Shown: one piece after another, positions 27,341 through 35,892 of the stretch
Position numbering within the stretch: position 1 is the first letter of the stretch
Layout of the letters: each line of letters starts with the position of its first letter
Assembly: GCF_000761155.1 (NCBI RefSeq)
Contig: NZ_CP009533.1
Span: 992,001 to 1,056,000 of the forward strand
Length of the DNA: 64,000 bases
From: Pseudomonas rhizosphaerae
GTDB lineage: Bacteria; Pseudomonadota; Gammaproteobacteria; Pseudomonadales; Pseudomonadaceae
Direction: 5' to 3'
Translations under genes and position numbers: made by a program
The notes under the pieces: model-generated
Told to the model about the DNA's origin: nothing
The model's input: only the letters and a program-made list of their open reading frames with translations
Database searches by the model: none

Positions 27341-27687
27341 GATGAATGCCTGTACCGGGAGTCGAATTACCGGCAAGTGTCGAGTACGGGTTCGCCCAGC
27401 GCACATCACTTTTATTCAAGGGGTTAAGCGTTGGTTGGGGTAGGTGTAGCAGGTAGCGATCCGGTTCTGGCCATTGAGGTTGAATGACTCCGGAATCCCT
27501 CAGATGAAGGGCAGCAGAAGTGCAGTCTGGTAACTGGTCCTTCGAGGATCAGCCTGTAATAAGTGCAGGTTCGTTGGCATTTTATCGATGATCGGCGTGG
27601 TTCGCGGATCAAACCAGCGGGTGTCTGCAATCGCAAGGGCTTGAGAAAGCCGCAAGGATAAACTGCGTTTCACTCTGTCTGGATGGC
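27341..27687. other. intergenic region between LysR regulator and MFS gene
   Basis: 347 bp. Apart from the small doubtful reading frame at 27500-27691, no clear element was recognised. It presumably carries the promoter of the MFS-hydrolase pair, and the LysR product may bind here. Confidence 0.4.
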
Positions 27688-27691
27688 TCAT
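27500..27691 (-). CDS. doubtful 63-residue hypothetical protein
   Basis: The ATG overlaps the LysR stop codon in an ATGA arrangement, the usual mark of translational coupling. The peptide (start MSHPDRVKRSLSLRL) is basic, with no signal peptide, membrane segment or recognised motif. It could be a chance frame or a decayed gene remnant. Listed only because of the start/stop overlap. Confidence 0.22.
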   Translation of the reverse strand: MSHPDRVKRSLSLRLSQALAIADTRWFDPRTTPIIDKMPTNLHLLQADPRRTSYQTALLLPFI

Positions 27692-28617
27692 AAAGCGTTC
27701 GACGTCGAGTGCTCTACCGCGAAACCGCTTTGCAATTGGGTGAACAACAGTCCTGCCGCCCGTGTCAGGTAGCTTCGGTTCACGCAGACGATGTTGACGG
27801 AGTAGTCGGGCACCGATTCCTCGAGTTCGACAGGATGCAGATGCTTGACCATGTCACCCAGACCTACCAGACCAGGCCCTAATGCTCCCTGGCTTATCAC
27901 CATGACCGAATCGCTGTTGAGCAGCATCTTGATCGCCAGGTTCATGGCCGTGCATTCGAACACCCGCCGCGGCCGGCCCAGAGCACTGCTGGCAAACAGC
28001 TGGTTGAACTGCGACAGGGTATCCGCAACGCTATCGACGCTGATCCACTGCGCTTCCTGAAACAAGCGCAAGGAGCGAACATGTTGCAGCGGGTGGCCTT
28101 TGCGTACGGCCACCACACCTGGGATCCGACACAATGGCTGCCAGTCCAGACCCACGGCGTGGCTGGGTACCTGTGAGGTCAGGGCAAAATCCAGCAAGCC
28201 GTCACGCAGGTGCTGCAACAGTTGCGCAGGGCGCATTTCCAGAACCTTCAACGCGGCGTTCGGGTAGGTTTGCTGGAAATGCAAAAGGGTCTGTTGCAGA
28301 GGCGATAGTAGCGCCGTGACAGGTGTCACCCCAAGGGTGATCTCGCTCACGGTCAGGCCTTTCATGTCTTCGATTTCCTGGCGCGCCCGCCGTACGCTTT
28401 CCAGTGCCTGCCGGGCATGACCGAGCACGCGTTGACCATGCTCGGTGAGACTCATTCCTTTGTTGGAGCGAACCAGAAGCGTCACCCCCAGCTGACTCTC
28501 GAGCTCTTTCATCGACCGGCTCAACGCTGACTGCGTCAGGTGAAGCACCTGCGAGGCGTCTTGCAGGCTGCCGGTTTCATGAATGCAGACGAGCGCGCGC
28601 AGTTGATGCAATTTCAT
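27688..28617 (-). CDS. LysR family transcriptional regulator
   Basis: 309 residues starting MKLHQLRALVCIHETGS. The N-terminal winged helix-turn-helix is typical (DASQVLHLTQSALSRSMKELESQLG, about 20-45). The C-terminal substrate-binding domain spans about 90-300. It is probably the regulator of the downstream MFS/amidohydrolase pair, which lies on the same strand about 350 bp away; this is inference from position. A start at 28653 would add 12 residues. It is 54 bp downstream of nadE. Confidence 0.9.
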   Translation of the reverse strand: MKLHQLRALVCIHETGSLQDASQVLHLTQSALSRSMKELESQLGVTLLVRSNKGMSLTEHGQRVLGHARQALESVRRARQEIEDMKGLTVSEITLGVTPVTALLSPLQQTLLHFQQTYPNAALKVLEMRPAQLLQHLRDGLLDFALTSQVPSHAVGLDWQPLCRIPGVVAVRKGHPLQHVRSLRLFQEAQWISVDSVADTLSQFNQLFASSALGRPRRVFECTAMNLAIKMLLNSDSVMVISQGALGPGLVGLGDMVKHLHPVELEESVPDYSVNIVCVNRSYLTRAAGLLFTQLQSGFAVEHSTSNAL

Positions 28618-28671
28618 TGTGTGTTGATCTCCCTGACCTCCGGAGATGATCAACTGCGCAATCGAAGGAAA

Positions 28672-29499
28672 TCAAGGCGCAAACGGCAACTCGCGCTTGT
28701 GAAGGGTCTGGTCGTAGGCCTTGACGATGATCGCGTAGGCTTCGTCGCCCACGGGTTCGCCGTGCAGGAACGCGTCGATCTGCTTGTAGCTCACCCCATG
28801 GGCGTCCTCATCAGGCTTGCCGGGGCGCAGTTCTTCGAGGTCGGCCGTGGGTACCTTCATCACCAGGTTGTCCGGCGCGCCCAGGCGGCGGGCGATGGCG
28901 CGCACCTGGTTCTTCACCAGGCCGCTCAAGGGTGTGAGATCGCAGGCGCCGTCACCGAATTTGGTGAAGAAGCCCATGACCGCTTCGGCCGCATGGTCCG
29001 TGCCGATCACCAGGCCATTGTTGGCGTTGGCAATGGTGTATTGCGCGACCATGCGCACTCGCGCCTTGACGTTGCCCATGACGAAGTCGCGACGGGCGTC
29101 GCTCAGCTCGTGCAGCTGGGTGATCTGCTGAGCCAAGCCTTGTACGGCGCTGGCAATGTTGACCGTTTCTTCGACATCGGCGCGAATGAAGCGCATGGAG
29201 GCCGCTGCGTCGTCCTCGTCGTGCTGCACGTTGTAGGGCAGGCGCACGGCGATGAATCGGTAGTCCGTGTCACCCGTGCTCGCGCGCAGTTCCTCGATCG
29301 CGAGCTGTGCCAGGCGCCCGGCCGTGAGCGAATCGACGCCGCCGCTGATGCCCAGCACCAGGACCTTCAAGCCCGCCGCTGTCAGGCACTGCTTGATGAA
29401 CGCCTTGCGGCGTTCGATTTCCTGGTCGATGGCGTGGTCGTCGGCGAACGGGGGGACCACGGCCAGGGCGGCAGCGATCTCGCTTTGGCGGTTGCTCAT
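28672..29499 (-). CDS. nadE: ammonia-dependent NAD synthetase
   Basis: 275 residues, typical of the NH3-dependent form without a glutaminase domain. The ATP-pyrophosphatase loop GISGGVDS is at 50-57, and the [26 protein letters not shown] stretch near 165-190 forms the active site. It converts deamido-NAD to NAD in the final step of NAD synthesis. GGAG lies about 6 bases upstream of the ATG. Confidence 0.95.
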   Translation of the reverse strand: MSNRQSEIAAALAVVPPFADDHAIDQEIERRKAFIKQCLTAAGLKVLVLGISGGVDSLTAGRLAQLAIEELRASTGDTDYRFIAVRLPYNVQHDEDDAAASMRFIRADVEETVNIASAVQGLAQQITQLHELSDARRDFVMGNVKARVRMVAQYTIANANNGLVIGTDHAAEAVMGFFTKFGDGACDLTPLSGLVKNQVRAIARRLGAPDNLVMKVPTADLEELRPGKPDEDAHGVSYKQIDAFLHGEPVGDEAYAIIVKAYDQTLHKRELPFAP

Positions 29500-29556
29500 G
29501 GGCGGACTCCTTGAAGGTGGGGTTCGAGCGGGGAGGGGTGAAAGCTTACCTCGAAA

Positions 29557-29575
29557 TGGCCGGTACTACCGGCCA
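29557..29575 (-). terminator. possible terminator hairpin after the DUF305 gene
   Basis: Perfect 8-bp stem tggccggt / accggcca with a 3-base loop, 10 bp downstream of the DUF305 stop. The following sequence (ATTTCG on this strand) is a poor U-tract. Confidence 0.4.
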
Positions 29576-29585
29576 AGCTTTCGAA

Positions 29586-29927
29586 TCACTTCTGATGCTT
29601 CTTGACCCATGCTTCCATCTGGTCGATCTCGGCCTGTTGGGCTTTGATGATTTCTTCTGCCAGCTTGCGCATCTCGGCGTCCTTGCCGTATTTGAGTTCG
29701 ATCTTGGCCATGTCCACTGCCGCTTTATGGTGGGCCAGCATGCCTTTGGCGAAGGCGACGTCGGCGTCTTTTTCCATGCCGCCTTCGTGCATAGATTTCT
29801 GCATGGTTTCCATGCTCATCATGTATTCATGCTGCATCGGCGTCATGTCGCCATTACTGTGCGACATCTCGGCAGCGAAGGCTGGGGTGGCCAGACAGGC
29901 CAAGAGCAGGGCGGCGGTGGTTTTCAT
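29586..29927 (-). CDS. DUF305 family exported protein
   Basis: 113 residues from MKTTAALLLA. A signal peptide ends near PAFAAE (about 19). The mature part is a small Met/His-rich helical protein with MLAHHKAAVDMAKIELKYG near 65, the hallmark of DUF305. Many relatives are linked to copper or other metal handling in the periplasm, and the His-His and Met residues fit that. Longer readings to 30044 put the signal peptide internally and are rejected. Confidence 0.85.
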   Translation of the reverse strand: MKTTAALLLACLATPAFAAEMSHSNGDMTPMQHEYMMSMETMQKSMHEGGMEKDADVAFAKGMLAHHKAAVDMAKIELKYGKDAEMRKLAEEIIKAQQAEIDQMEAWVKKHQK

Positions 29928-30229
29928 GGTGGTGACCAATCCGTGAGTGGGTTCGATGGGTTGACGGGTAACCTGGGGGAAGGTTCCGTAGGCGGTGTTT
30001 CTGGATGTGCAAGCCGAAACCTGGCACAGATGAGCCCGCTTCACGTTACCGTGAGGCGGGCGTCGAGGTCTAGCGAGCAGCGCTTGATCTCGCCGTATCG
30101 CTGCCTTTGAAGTGATCCGCGAGTATTGGTACCCAGATCATCAAGCCCCGTCAGTTTGTCGTTTGTGTAAGCGAGCTGAAGCGTCTATATTTGCATATTC
30201 GATTATCCACATATTCTGGTCGATTGTTC
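29928..30229. other. divergent promoter region between DUF305 and arsR
   Basis: 302 bp separating divergent genes. The right end (30187-30217) is AT-rich with a direct repeat and looks like the ars promoter/operator. The remainder shows nothing specific. Confidence 0.45.
30187..30217 (+). promoter_or_regulatory. probable ars promoter/ArsR operator
   Basis: An AT-rich segment with a direct repeat CATATTC at 30194-30200 and 30210-30216, 13 bp before the arsR start. TTGCAT and TATTCT could serve as -35/-10 boxes with a short 15-bp spacer. ArsR repressors usually bind such AT-rich dyad or direct-repeat sites over their own promoter. Confidence 0.45.
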
Positions 30230-30580
30230 ATGAACCTTCCACCTCACACCTTCTTCAAGTGCCTTGGGGATGAAACTCGCGCTCGGATCATGCTCATGCT
30301 TTCGGCTGAAGGTGAGCTGTGCGTATGCGAGTTGATCTGGGCACTGGACGATAACCAGTCGAAAGTTTCGAGACACCTCGCCCAGCTTCGGGCCTGCGGG
30401 TTACTCGCAGATCGAAGGCAGGGGCAGTGGGTTTACTACCGACTGCATCCCGAGCTTGAACAATGGGCGCTGGATGTTCTGAGCATCACTATGCAGGCTC
30501 ACCAGTGCTGGGTTAGCGACCATCAGGGACGGCTCGCTGCCATGGAAGACAGACCCGTGCGCCAAGCCTCCTGCTGCTGA
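30230..30580 (+). CDS. arsR: ArsR family arsenite-responsive repressor
   Basis: 116 residues starting [10 protein letters not shown] winged helix-turn-helix ArsR/SmtB protein with the arsenic-binding motif ELCVCEL (Cys31, Cys33) at the start of the DNA-binding helix. The C-terminus has a further Cys pair (SCC). It should repress arsRBC until arsenite or antimonite binds. The longer reading from 30191 overlaps the promoter and is rejected. arsB follows after 22 bp. Confidence 0.93.
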   Translation: MNLPPHTFFKCLGDETRARIMLMLSAEGELCVCELIWALDDNQSKVSRHLAQLRACGLLADRRQGQWVYYRLHPELEQWALDVLSITMQAHQCWVSDHQGRLAAMEDRPVRQASCC

Positions 30581-30602
30581 CCTTCTGATCCGGAACATGC
30601 CC

Positions 30603-31892
30603 ATGCTCATCGCTGCCTCGATTTTTGTAGTTACGCTCGTCTTTGTGATCTGGCAACCAAGGGGCTTAGGCGTCGGCTGGAGCGCAGCATCAGGTGCAGT
30701 TCTGGCACTCCTGACGGGCGTGGTCAGCCTGGAGGATGTACCGGTTGTATGGCACATCGTCTGGAACGCCACCGCGACCTTCATTGCCGTGATCATCATC
30801 AGTTTGCTACTGGATGAGGCGGGTTTCTTCAAATGGGCAGCGCTTCATGTAGCCCGCTGGGGCCGAGGCAAAGGCGGACGCCTGTTTGCGCTGATGATTC
30901 TGCTCGGTGCAGCCGTCTCTGCACTGTTCGCCAACGACGGTGCAGCACTGATCCTCACTCCCATCGTTATCGCGATGCTGACGGCGCTGCGGTTTAGTCC
31001 TGCATCGACCCTGGCATTCGTGATGGCTGCCGGTTTCATCGCCGATACCGCCAGTCTGCCCATGGTGGTGTCCAATCTGGTCAATATCGTCTCGGCAGAC
31101 TTTTTTGGCGTTGGTTTTGGCGAGTACGCTTCTGTCATGTGGCCAGTGAACCTGGTGGCGGTGGCCGCGACGCTGTTCATGCTTTGGCTCTTCTACCGCA
31201 AGGACATTCCCGGCCAGTACGACGCGAATCAGCTCGAGGCCCCAGAAGCGGCGATTCGTGACCGTGCCACCTTTATTGCCGGGTGGTGGGTACTGGCCTT
31301 GCTGCTGGTGGGTCTATTTGCACTGGAGCCGTTGGGTATCCCCATCAGCGCCGTTGCTGCTGCGTGTGCGGTGATTCTGCTGGTCATCGCCGGCAAAGGT
31401 CACATCATCTCCACGAGAAAGGTCATCAAGCACGCGCCCTGGCAAATCGTCGTGTTCTCACTGGGCATGTATCTGGTGGTCTATGGCCTGCGCAATGCAG
31501 GGCTGACCGACTCGCTCTCGGCCTTGCTGAACACATTCGCCGAGCACGGACTGTGGGCCGCTACCTTGGGCACGGGCATGACCGCTGCGCTGCTGTCCTC
31601 GATCATGAACAACATGCCGAGTGTGCTCATCGGTGCGCTGTCCATTCAGGGCAGTGACGCTACGGGCCTGCTGCGTGAGGCCATGATCTACGCGAACGTC
31701 ATCGGTTGCGATCTTGGCCCGAAGATCACGCCCATCGGCAGCCTCGCCACGCTGTTGTGGCTGCATGTTCTGGCCCAGAAAAACATCCGCATCAGCTGGG
31801 GCTACTACTTCAAAGTCGGAAGTATCCTCACCTTTCCGATCTTGCTGGTAACGCTAGTGGCACTGGCGTTGCGCCTCAGCATCCCTGTCTAG
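30603..31892 (+). CDS. arsB: arsenite efflux pump ArsB
   Basis: 429 residues with about 12 membrane segments. The sequence is a typical ArsB permease, including [16 protein letters not shown] near 103-118 and the C-terminal [22 protein letters not shown] near 375-395. It exports arsenite and antimonite across the inner membrane using the proton gradient. The second ATG (30603) has a GGA 8 bases upstream. No arsA gene is present, so it would function alone. Confidence 0.95.
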   Translation: MLIAASIFVVTLVFVIWQPRGLGVGWSAASGAVLALLTGVVSLEDVPVVWHIVWNATATFIAVIIISLLLDEAGFFKWAALHVARWGRGKGGRLFALMILLGAAVSALFANDGAALILTPIVIAMLTALRFSPASTLAFVMAAGFIADTASLPMVVSNLVNIVSADFFGVGFGEYASVMWPVNLVAVAATLFMLWLFYRKDIPGQYDANQLEAPEAAIRDRATFIAGWWVLALLLVGLFALEPLGIPISAVAAACAVILLVIAGKGHIISTRKVIKHAPWQIVVFSLGMYLVVYGLRNAGLTDSLSALLNTFAEHGLWAATLGTGMTAALLSSIMNNMPSVLIGALSIQGSDATGLLREAMIYANVIGCDLGPKITPIGSLATLLWLHVLAQKNIRISWGYYFKVGSILTFPILLVTLVALALRLSIPV

Positions 31893-31901
31893 GAGAAAAC
31901 G

Positions 31902-32372
31902 ATGAAAGTGCTCTTCATGTGTACGGCAAACAGCTGCCGCAGTGTTCTGTCGGAGGGGCTGTTCAACTATCTTGCACCGAGCGGCTTTAGCGCCGTCAGT
32001 TCAGGCAGCTTCCCAAGCGGTCAGCTCAACCCTCGCGCTGTGAGCACGCTGCAAGCGCTGGGTATCGACACCACAGGTCTCTACAGCAAGGGCTCCGAGG
32101 TATTTTCAGACTCACCACCGGATGTTGTGATCACCGTGTGCGACAAAGCGGGGGGCGAACCCTGTCCAGTGTATTTTGGGCCTGCCATCAAAAGCCATTG
32201 GGGCCTTGCCGATCCGTCTGACGTGGAAGGGTCAGACAGCGCAATACAGGCAGCATTTGACGCGACAGTTCTCCAGATCAAAAAGCGCTTCGAAGCGTTT
32301 TTCAGTCTGGATCATTCGGCGCTTGGACCGCAGGAATTAAAGCAGGAGTTGGATCGGATAGGCGAGATGTGA
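31902..32372 (+). CDS. arsC: arsenate reductase ArsC (low-molecular-weight phosphatase fold)
   Basis: 156 residues. The LMW-PTP signature CTANSCRS carries nucleophile Cys7 and Arg13 (C-x5-R). Two further cysteines, Cys80 and Cys88, sit where thioredoxin-coupled ArsC uses its redox shuttle. It reduces arsenate to arsenite for export by ArsB. AGGAG lies 7 bases before the ATG. It is the last gene of arsRBC; no arsH follows. Confidence 0.93.
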   Translation: MKVLFMCTANSCRSVLSEGLFNYLAPSGFSAVSSGSFPSGQLNPRAVSTLQALGIDTTGLYSKGSEVFSDSPPDVVITVCDKAGGEPCPVYFGPAIKSHWGLADPSDVEGSDSAIQAAFDATVLQIKKRFEAFFSLDHSALGPQELKQELDRIGEM

Positions 32373-32471
32373 TGGACGAATCTTCTTTGGAGCGAAGTCC
32401 GGATTTTTCACATCCAAATCTGGCGCTAGCTGGATCGGGCGCCGAGCATAGGGAGGGCATACGAGGTGTAA

Positions 32472-32506
32472 CCCCCCAACCCAGCGTATTTCATGGGGTT
32501 GGAGGG
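32472..32506. terminator. possible bidirectional hairpin between arsC and nrdA
   Basis: Inverted repeat ccccccaaccc / gggttggaggg with a 13-base loop in the gap between convergent arsC and nrdA. One wobble pair and no clear T-tract on either side, hence tentative. Confidence 0.4.
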
Positions 32507-32536
32507 TAGGCGTCAGTCAGATGTGTACGAAGTGAA

Positions 32537-35422
32537 TTACTGGCAGGCTTCGCAATCCGGCTCGTCGATCGCGCAGGCTTTCGGCACAGGCGCCGGGCCG
32601 GCTGGTGCGGCTTGCATCGGCGCGCTGTCGCCACCGCTGGACACGGCGTTGAGCTTGCTGGTGCTGATGGTCGACTTCTCGGTGCTGGTCGCGGCCAGGG
32701 CACGGAGGTAGTAGGTGGTTTTCAGACCACGGTACCAGGCCATGCGGTAAGTCACGTCGAGCTTCTTGCCCGAGGCACCGGCGATGTACAGGTTCAGCGA
32801 CTGAGCCTGGTCGATCCACTTCTGGCGACGGCTGGCGGCATCGACGATCCACTTGGTGTCCACTTCGAAAGCAGTCGCGTAGAGCTCTTTGAGTTCCTGC
32901 GGGATGCGTTCGATCTGCTGCACCGAGCCATCGTAGTACTTCAGGTCATTGATCATGACCGAGTCCCACAGGCCGCGTTCTTTGAGGTCGCGAACCAGGT
33001 AGGGGTTGATCACGGTGAATTCGCCCGACAGGTTCGATTTCACGTACAGGTTCTGGTAGGTCGGCTCGATCGACTGCGACACGCCGGTGATGTTGGCGAT
33101 GGTCGCGGTCGGTGCGATGGCCATGATGTTCGAGTTGCGAATGCCTTTCTGCACACGGGCACGAACCGGCGCCCAGTCCAGGGATTCGTTGAGGTCGACA
33201 TCGATGTACTTCTGGCCACGGGCTTCGATCAGGATCTGTTGCGAATCCAGCGGCAGGATGCCCTTGGACCACAGCGAACCCTGGAACGTCTCGTAGGCGC
33301 CACGCTCGTCGGCCAGGTCGCAGGACGCCTGGATGGCGTAGTAGCTGACCGCTTCCATCGACTTGTCGGCGAACTCGACCGCAGCATCCGAACCGTACGG
33401 GATGTGCTGTTTGTACAGCGCGTCCTGGAAGCCCATGATGCCCAGTCCGACTGGACGGTGCTTGAAGTTGGAGTTGCGCGCCTGCGGGACCGAGTAGTAG
33501 TTGATGTCGATCACGTTGTCGAGCATGCGCACGGCGGTGTTGATGGTGCGCTCGAGCTTGGCGGTGTCCAGCTTGCCGTCGGCGATGTGGTTCGGCAGGT
33601 TGATCGAGCCCAGGTTGCAGACCGCGATTTCATCCTTGTTGGTGTTCAGGGTGATCTCGGTGCACAGGTTCGAGCTGTGGACCACGCCGACATGCTGCTG
33701 CGGCGAGCGCAGGTTGCACGGGTCCTTGAAGGTCAACCATGGGTGGCCGGTTTCGAACAGCATCGACAGCATCTTGCGCCACAGGTCTTTGGCCTGGACG
33801 GTCTTGAACACCTTGATCTTGTTGTACTCGGTCAGCGCTTCGTAATACTCGTAGCGCTCCTCGAAGGCCTTGCCGGTCAGGTCGTGCAGATCAGGCACTT
33901 CGTTGGGCGAGAACAGGGTCCACTTGCCGTCGTCGAAGACGCGCTTCATGAACAGGTCGGGGATCCAGTTGGCGGTGTTCATGTCGTGGGTACGACGGCG
34001 ATCGTCACCGGTGTTCTTGCGCAGCTCGATGAATTCTTCGATGTCCAGGTGCCAGGTTTCCAGGTACGCGCAGACTGCGCCCTTGCGCTTGCCGCCCTGG
34101 TTGACTGCAACGGCGGTGTCGTTGACCACTTTCAGGAACGGCACGACGCCTTGTGATTTACCGTTGGTGCCCTTGATGTACGAGCCCAGTGCGCGCACGG
34201 GTGTCCAGTCGTTGCCCAGGCCGCCGGCGAATTTGGACAGCATGGCGTTGTCGTGGATGGCGCCGTAGATACCCGACAGGTCGTCCGGCACGGTGGTCAG
34301 GTAGCAGCTGGACAGCTGCGGACGCAGGGTACCGGCGTTGAACAGGGTCGGGGTCGAGGCCATGTAGTCGAAGGACGACAACAGGTTGTAGAACTCGATC
34401 GCGCGATCTTCCTTGTTCTTCTCTTCGATCGCCAGGCCCATGGCCACGCGCATGAAGAAGATCTGCGGCAGTTCGAAACGCACGCCATCCTTGTGGATGA
34501 AGTAACGGTCGTACAGGGTCTGCAGGCCCAGGTAGGTGAATTGCTGATCGCGCTCGTGGTTGATCGCTCGGCCCAGTTTTTCCAGGTCGAAGGTGGCCAG
34601 CACGGGGTTCAGCAGTTCGAATTCGATACCCTTGGCGATGTACGAAGGCAGGGCCTTGGCGTACATATCGACCATTTCGTGGTGAGTGGCGCTCTCGGCC
34701 ACTTCCAGGAAGCTCAGGCCTTCGGCGCGCAGGGTGTCCATCAGCAGGCGGGCAGTGACGAACGAGTAGTTCGGCTCGCGCTCGACCAGAGTACGCGAGG
34801 TCATCACCAGGGCGGTGTTGACGTCCGTCAGGGCCACGCCGTCGTACAGGTTCTTCAGGGTTTCTTTCTGGATCAGACCGCCGTCGACTTCGGCCAGGCC
34901 TTCGCAGGCTTCGCTGATGATGGTGTTCAGGCGACCCATGTCCAGCGGCGCCAGGCTGCCGTCGGCCTTGGTGATGCGAATGCTGGGATGCGCTTCGACC
35001 GGTGCGTCGGCCGGGGTGCGGGTGGCGCGTTCCTTGGAGCGTTCGTTGCGGTAGATCACGTAGTCGCGGGCGACTTTCTGCTCGCCGGCACGCATCAGGG
35101 CCAGTTCGACCTGGTCCTGGATTTCCTCGATGTGGATGGTGCCACCCGATGGCATGCGCCGCTTGAACGTGGCGGTGACCTGTTCGGTCAGGCGCGCGAC
35201 GGTGTCGTGGATGCGCGACGAGGCGGCAGCGTTGCCGCCTTCAACTGCAAGGAACGCCTTGGTGATGGCCACGGTGATCTTGTCGTCGGTATAGCCGACC
35301 ACGGTACCGTTGCGCTTGATCACGCGCAGTTGGCCAGGAGCGGTCGCGGCCAGATCCGGACTGGCATCGTTGGCCTGCGGCGCCTTGGCCGGCGAGTTCT
35401 CGCGAGTTGTGTCGGTCAGCAT
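32537..35422 (-). CDS. nrdA: ribonucleoside-diphosphate reductase, class Ia large subunit
   Basis: 961 residues. Two N-terminal ATP-cone domains are visible, starting LRVIKRNGTVVGYTDD near 33 and IRITKADGSLAPLD near 135, as known for P. aeruginosa NrdA. The catalytic barrel contains NLCTEITLNTN and the PTATIANITG segment. The C-terminus ends DCEACQ, giving the CxxC pair that re-reduces the active site. It makes deoxyribonucleotides with NrdB. No nrdB follows; convergent arsC is the next gene. The ATG at 35422 is chosen by homology; GGAG is about 10 bases upstream. Confidence 0.96.
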   Translation of the reverse strand: MLTDTTRENSPAKAPQANDASPDLAATAPGQLRVIKRNGTVVGYTDDKITVAITKAFLAVEGGNAAASSRIHDTVARLTEQVTATFKRRMPSGGTIHIEEIQDQVELALMRAGEQKVARDYVIYRNERSKERATRTPADAPVEAHPSIRITKADGSLAPLDMGRLNTIISEACEGLAEVDGGLIQKETLKNLYDGVALTDVNTALVMTSRTLVEREPNYSFVTARLLMDTLRAEGLSFLEVAESATHHEMVDMYAKALPSYIAKGIEFELLNPVLATFDLEKLGRAINHERDQQFTYLGLQTLYDRYFIHKDGVRFELPQIFFMRVAMGLAIEEKNKEDRAIEFYNLLSSFDYMASTPTLFNAGTLRPQLSSCYLTTVPDDLSGIYGAIHDNAMLSKFAGGLGNDWTPVRALGSYIKGTNGKSQGVVPFLKVVNDTAVAVNQGGKRKGAVCAYLETWHLDIEEFIELRKNTGDDRRRTHDMNTANWIPDLFMKRVFDDGKWTLFSPNEVPDLHDLTGKAFEERYEYYEALTEYNKIKVFKTVQAKDLWRKMLSMLFETGHPWLTFKDPCNLRSPQQHVGVVHSSNLCTEITLNTNKDEIAVCNLGSINLPNHIADGKLDTAKLERTINTAVRMLDNVIDINYYSVPQARNSNFKHRPVGLGIMGFQDALYKQHIPYGSDAAVEFADKSMEAVSYYAIQASCDLADERGAYETFQGSLWSKGILPLDSQQILIEARGQKYIDVDLNESLDWAPVRARVQKGIRNSNIMAIAPTATIANITGVSQSIEPTYQNLYVKSNLSGEFTVINPYLVRDLKERGLWDSVMINDLKYYDGSVQQIERIPQELKELYATAFEVDTKWIVDAASRRQKWIDQAQSLNLYIAGASGKKLDVTYRMAWYRGLKTTYYLRALAATSTEKSTISTSKLNAVSSGGDSAPMQAAPAGPAPVPKACAIDEPDCEACQ

Positions 35423-35653
35423 GGGGTGAGTATCTCCACGTTCATAAGTTTGACTGGACGCCAATCATTGGCTCAGCCATTAAAAACTGTCCGCGGAAGG
35501 CCAGGGCCTTCAACGCTGGGTGTAGGAAAGAGCGAAAATTGCGGCCATCCGCAGGTAACGGTAGGCAAGGAATTCGTGGGCAAAAAACGTAGGAAAAGCA
35601 CACCGCAAGGGCTTGAGTTCTTGCTTTGACTTGTGCTTGGTTTTTTGAGCAAA

Positions 35654-35669
35654 ACCCTACATGTAGTGG
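35654..35669 (-). promoter_or_regulatory. candidate NrdR box (proximal) upstream of nrdA
   Basis: accctacatgtagtgg closely resembles the second E. coli nrdA NrdR box (cccctatatatagtgt, recalled). It contains the palindromic core ctacatgtag. Confidence 0.6.
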
Positions 35670-35682
35670 TTTCGCGCGCCGG

Positions 35683-35698
35683 GGATACAAGATAATGC
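35683..35698 (-). promoter_or_regulatory. candidate NrdR box (distal) upstream of nrdA
   Basis: On the nrdA strand GCATTATCTTGTATCC resembles the first E. coli nrdA box (acactatcttgcagcg, recalled). Its centre is 29 bp from the proximal box, about three helical turns, as expected for paired NrdR sites. Confidence 0.55.
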
Positions 35699-35727
35699 GG
35701 TCAGGGGGGTATTGCAAGGTGCCTTGC

Positions 35728-35736
35728 TGTGGATAA
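35728..35736 (-). promoter_or_regulatory. DnaA box upstream of nrdA
   Basis: tgtggataa on the plus strand is a perfect TTATCCACA DnaA box on the nrdA strand. DnaA control of nrdAB is known in E. coli. Confidence 0.55.
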
Positions 35737-35853
35737 CGTGTGGGTAATGTGTGGGTGATGACGCCAGCCCGCGCCGTGTCTGGCACGGGCGGGACATGAC
35801 CGTTTGTCCATGACTTTCGTGCAGCGTCATGGCGGGCGATACCAGGAGGAGGG

Positions 35854-35885
35854 CGCCGCGAGCGCTGGCCACTGCGCTCGCGGCG
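35854..35885 (-). terminator. strong GC hairpin after the TcB gene
   Basis: 11-bp perfect stem cgccgcgagcg / cgctcgcggcg with a 10-base loop, 7 bp after the last gene of the Tc locus. No T-tract follows on the transcribed strand, so it may be a weak or factor-assisted terminator. Confidence 0.5.
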
Positions 35886-35892
35886 GCACGGT

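Larger units (their letters stand above)
35423..35892. other. intergenic region between TcB and nrdA
   Basis: 470 bp holding the nrdA control region (two candidate NrdR boxes and one DnaA box) and a hairpin after the TcB stop. A 114-residue minus-strand frame at 35442-35786 crosses these sites and is not considered a gene. Confidence 0.6.

Noticed and set aside
35442..35786. 114-residue minus-strand frame upstream of nrdA
   Set aside because: It overlaps the NrdR/DnaA control sites and the nrdA start, with no protein-like features.
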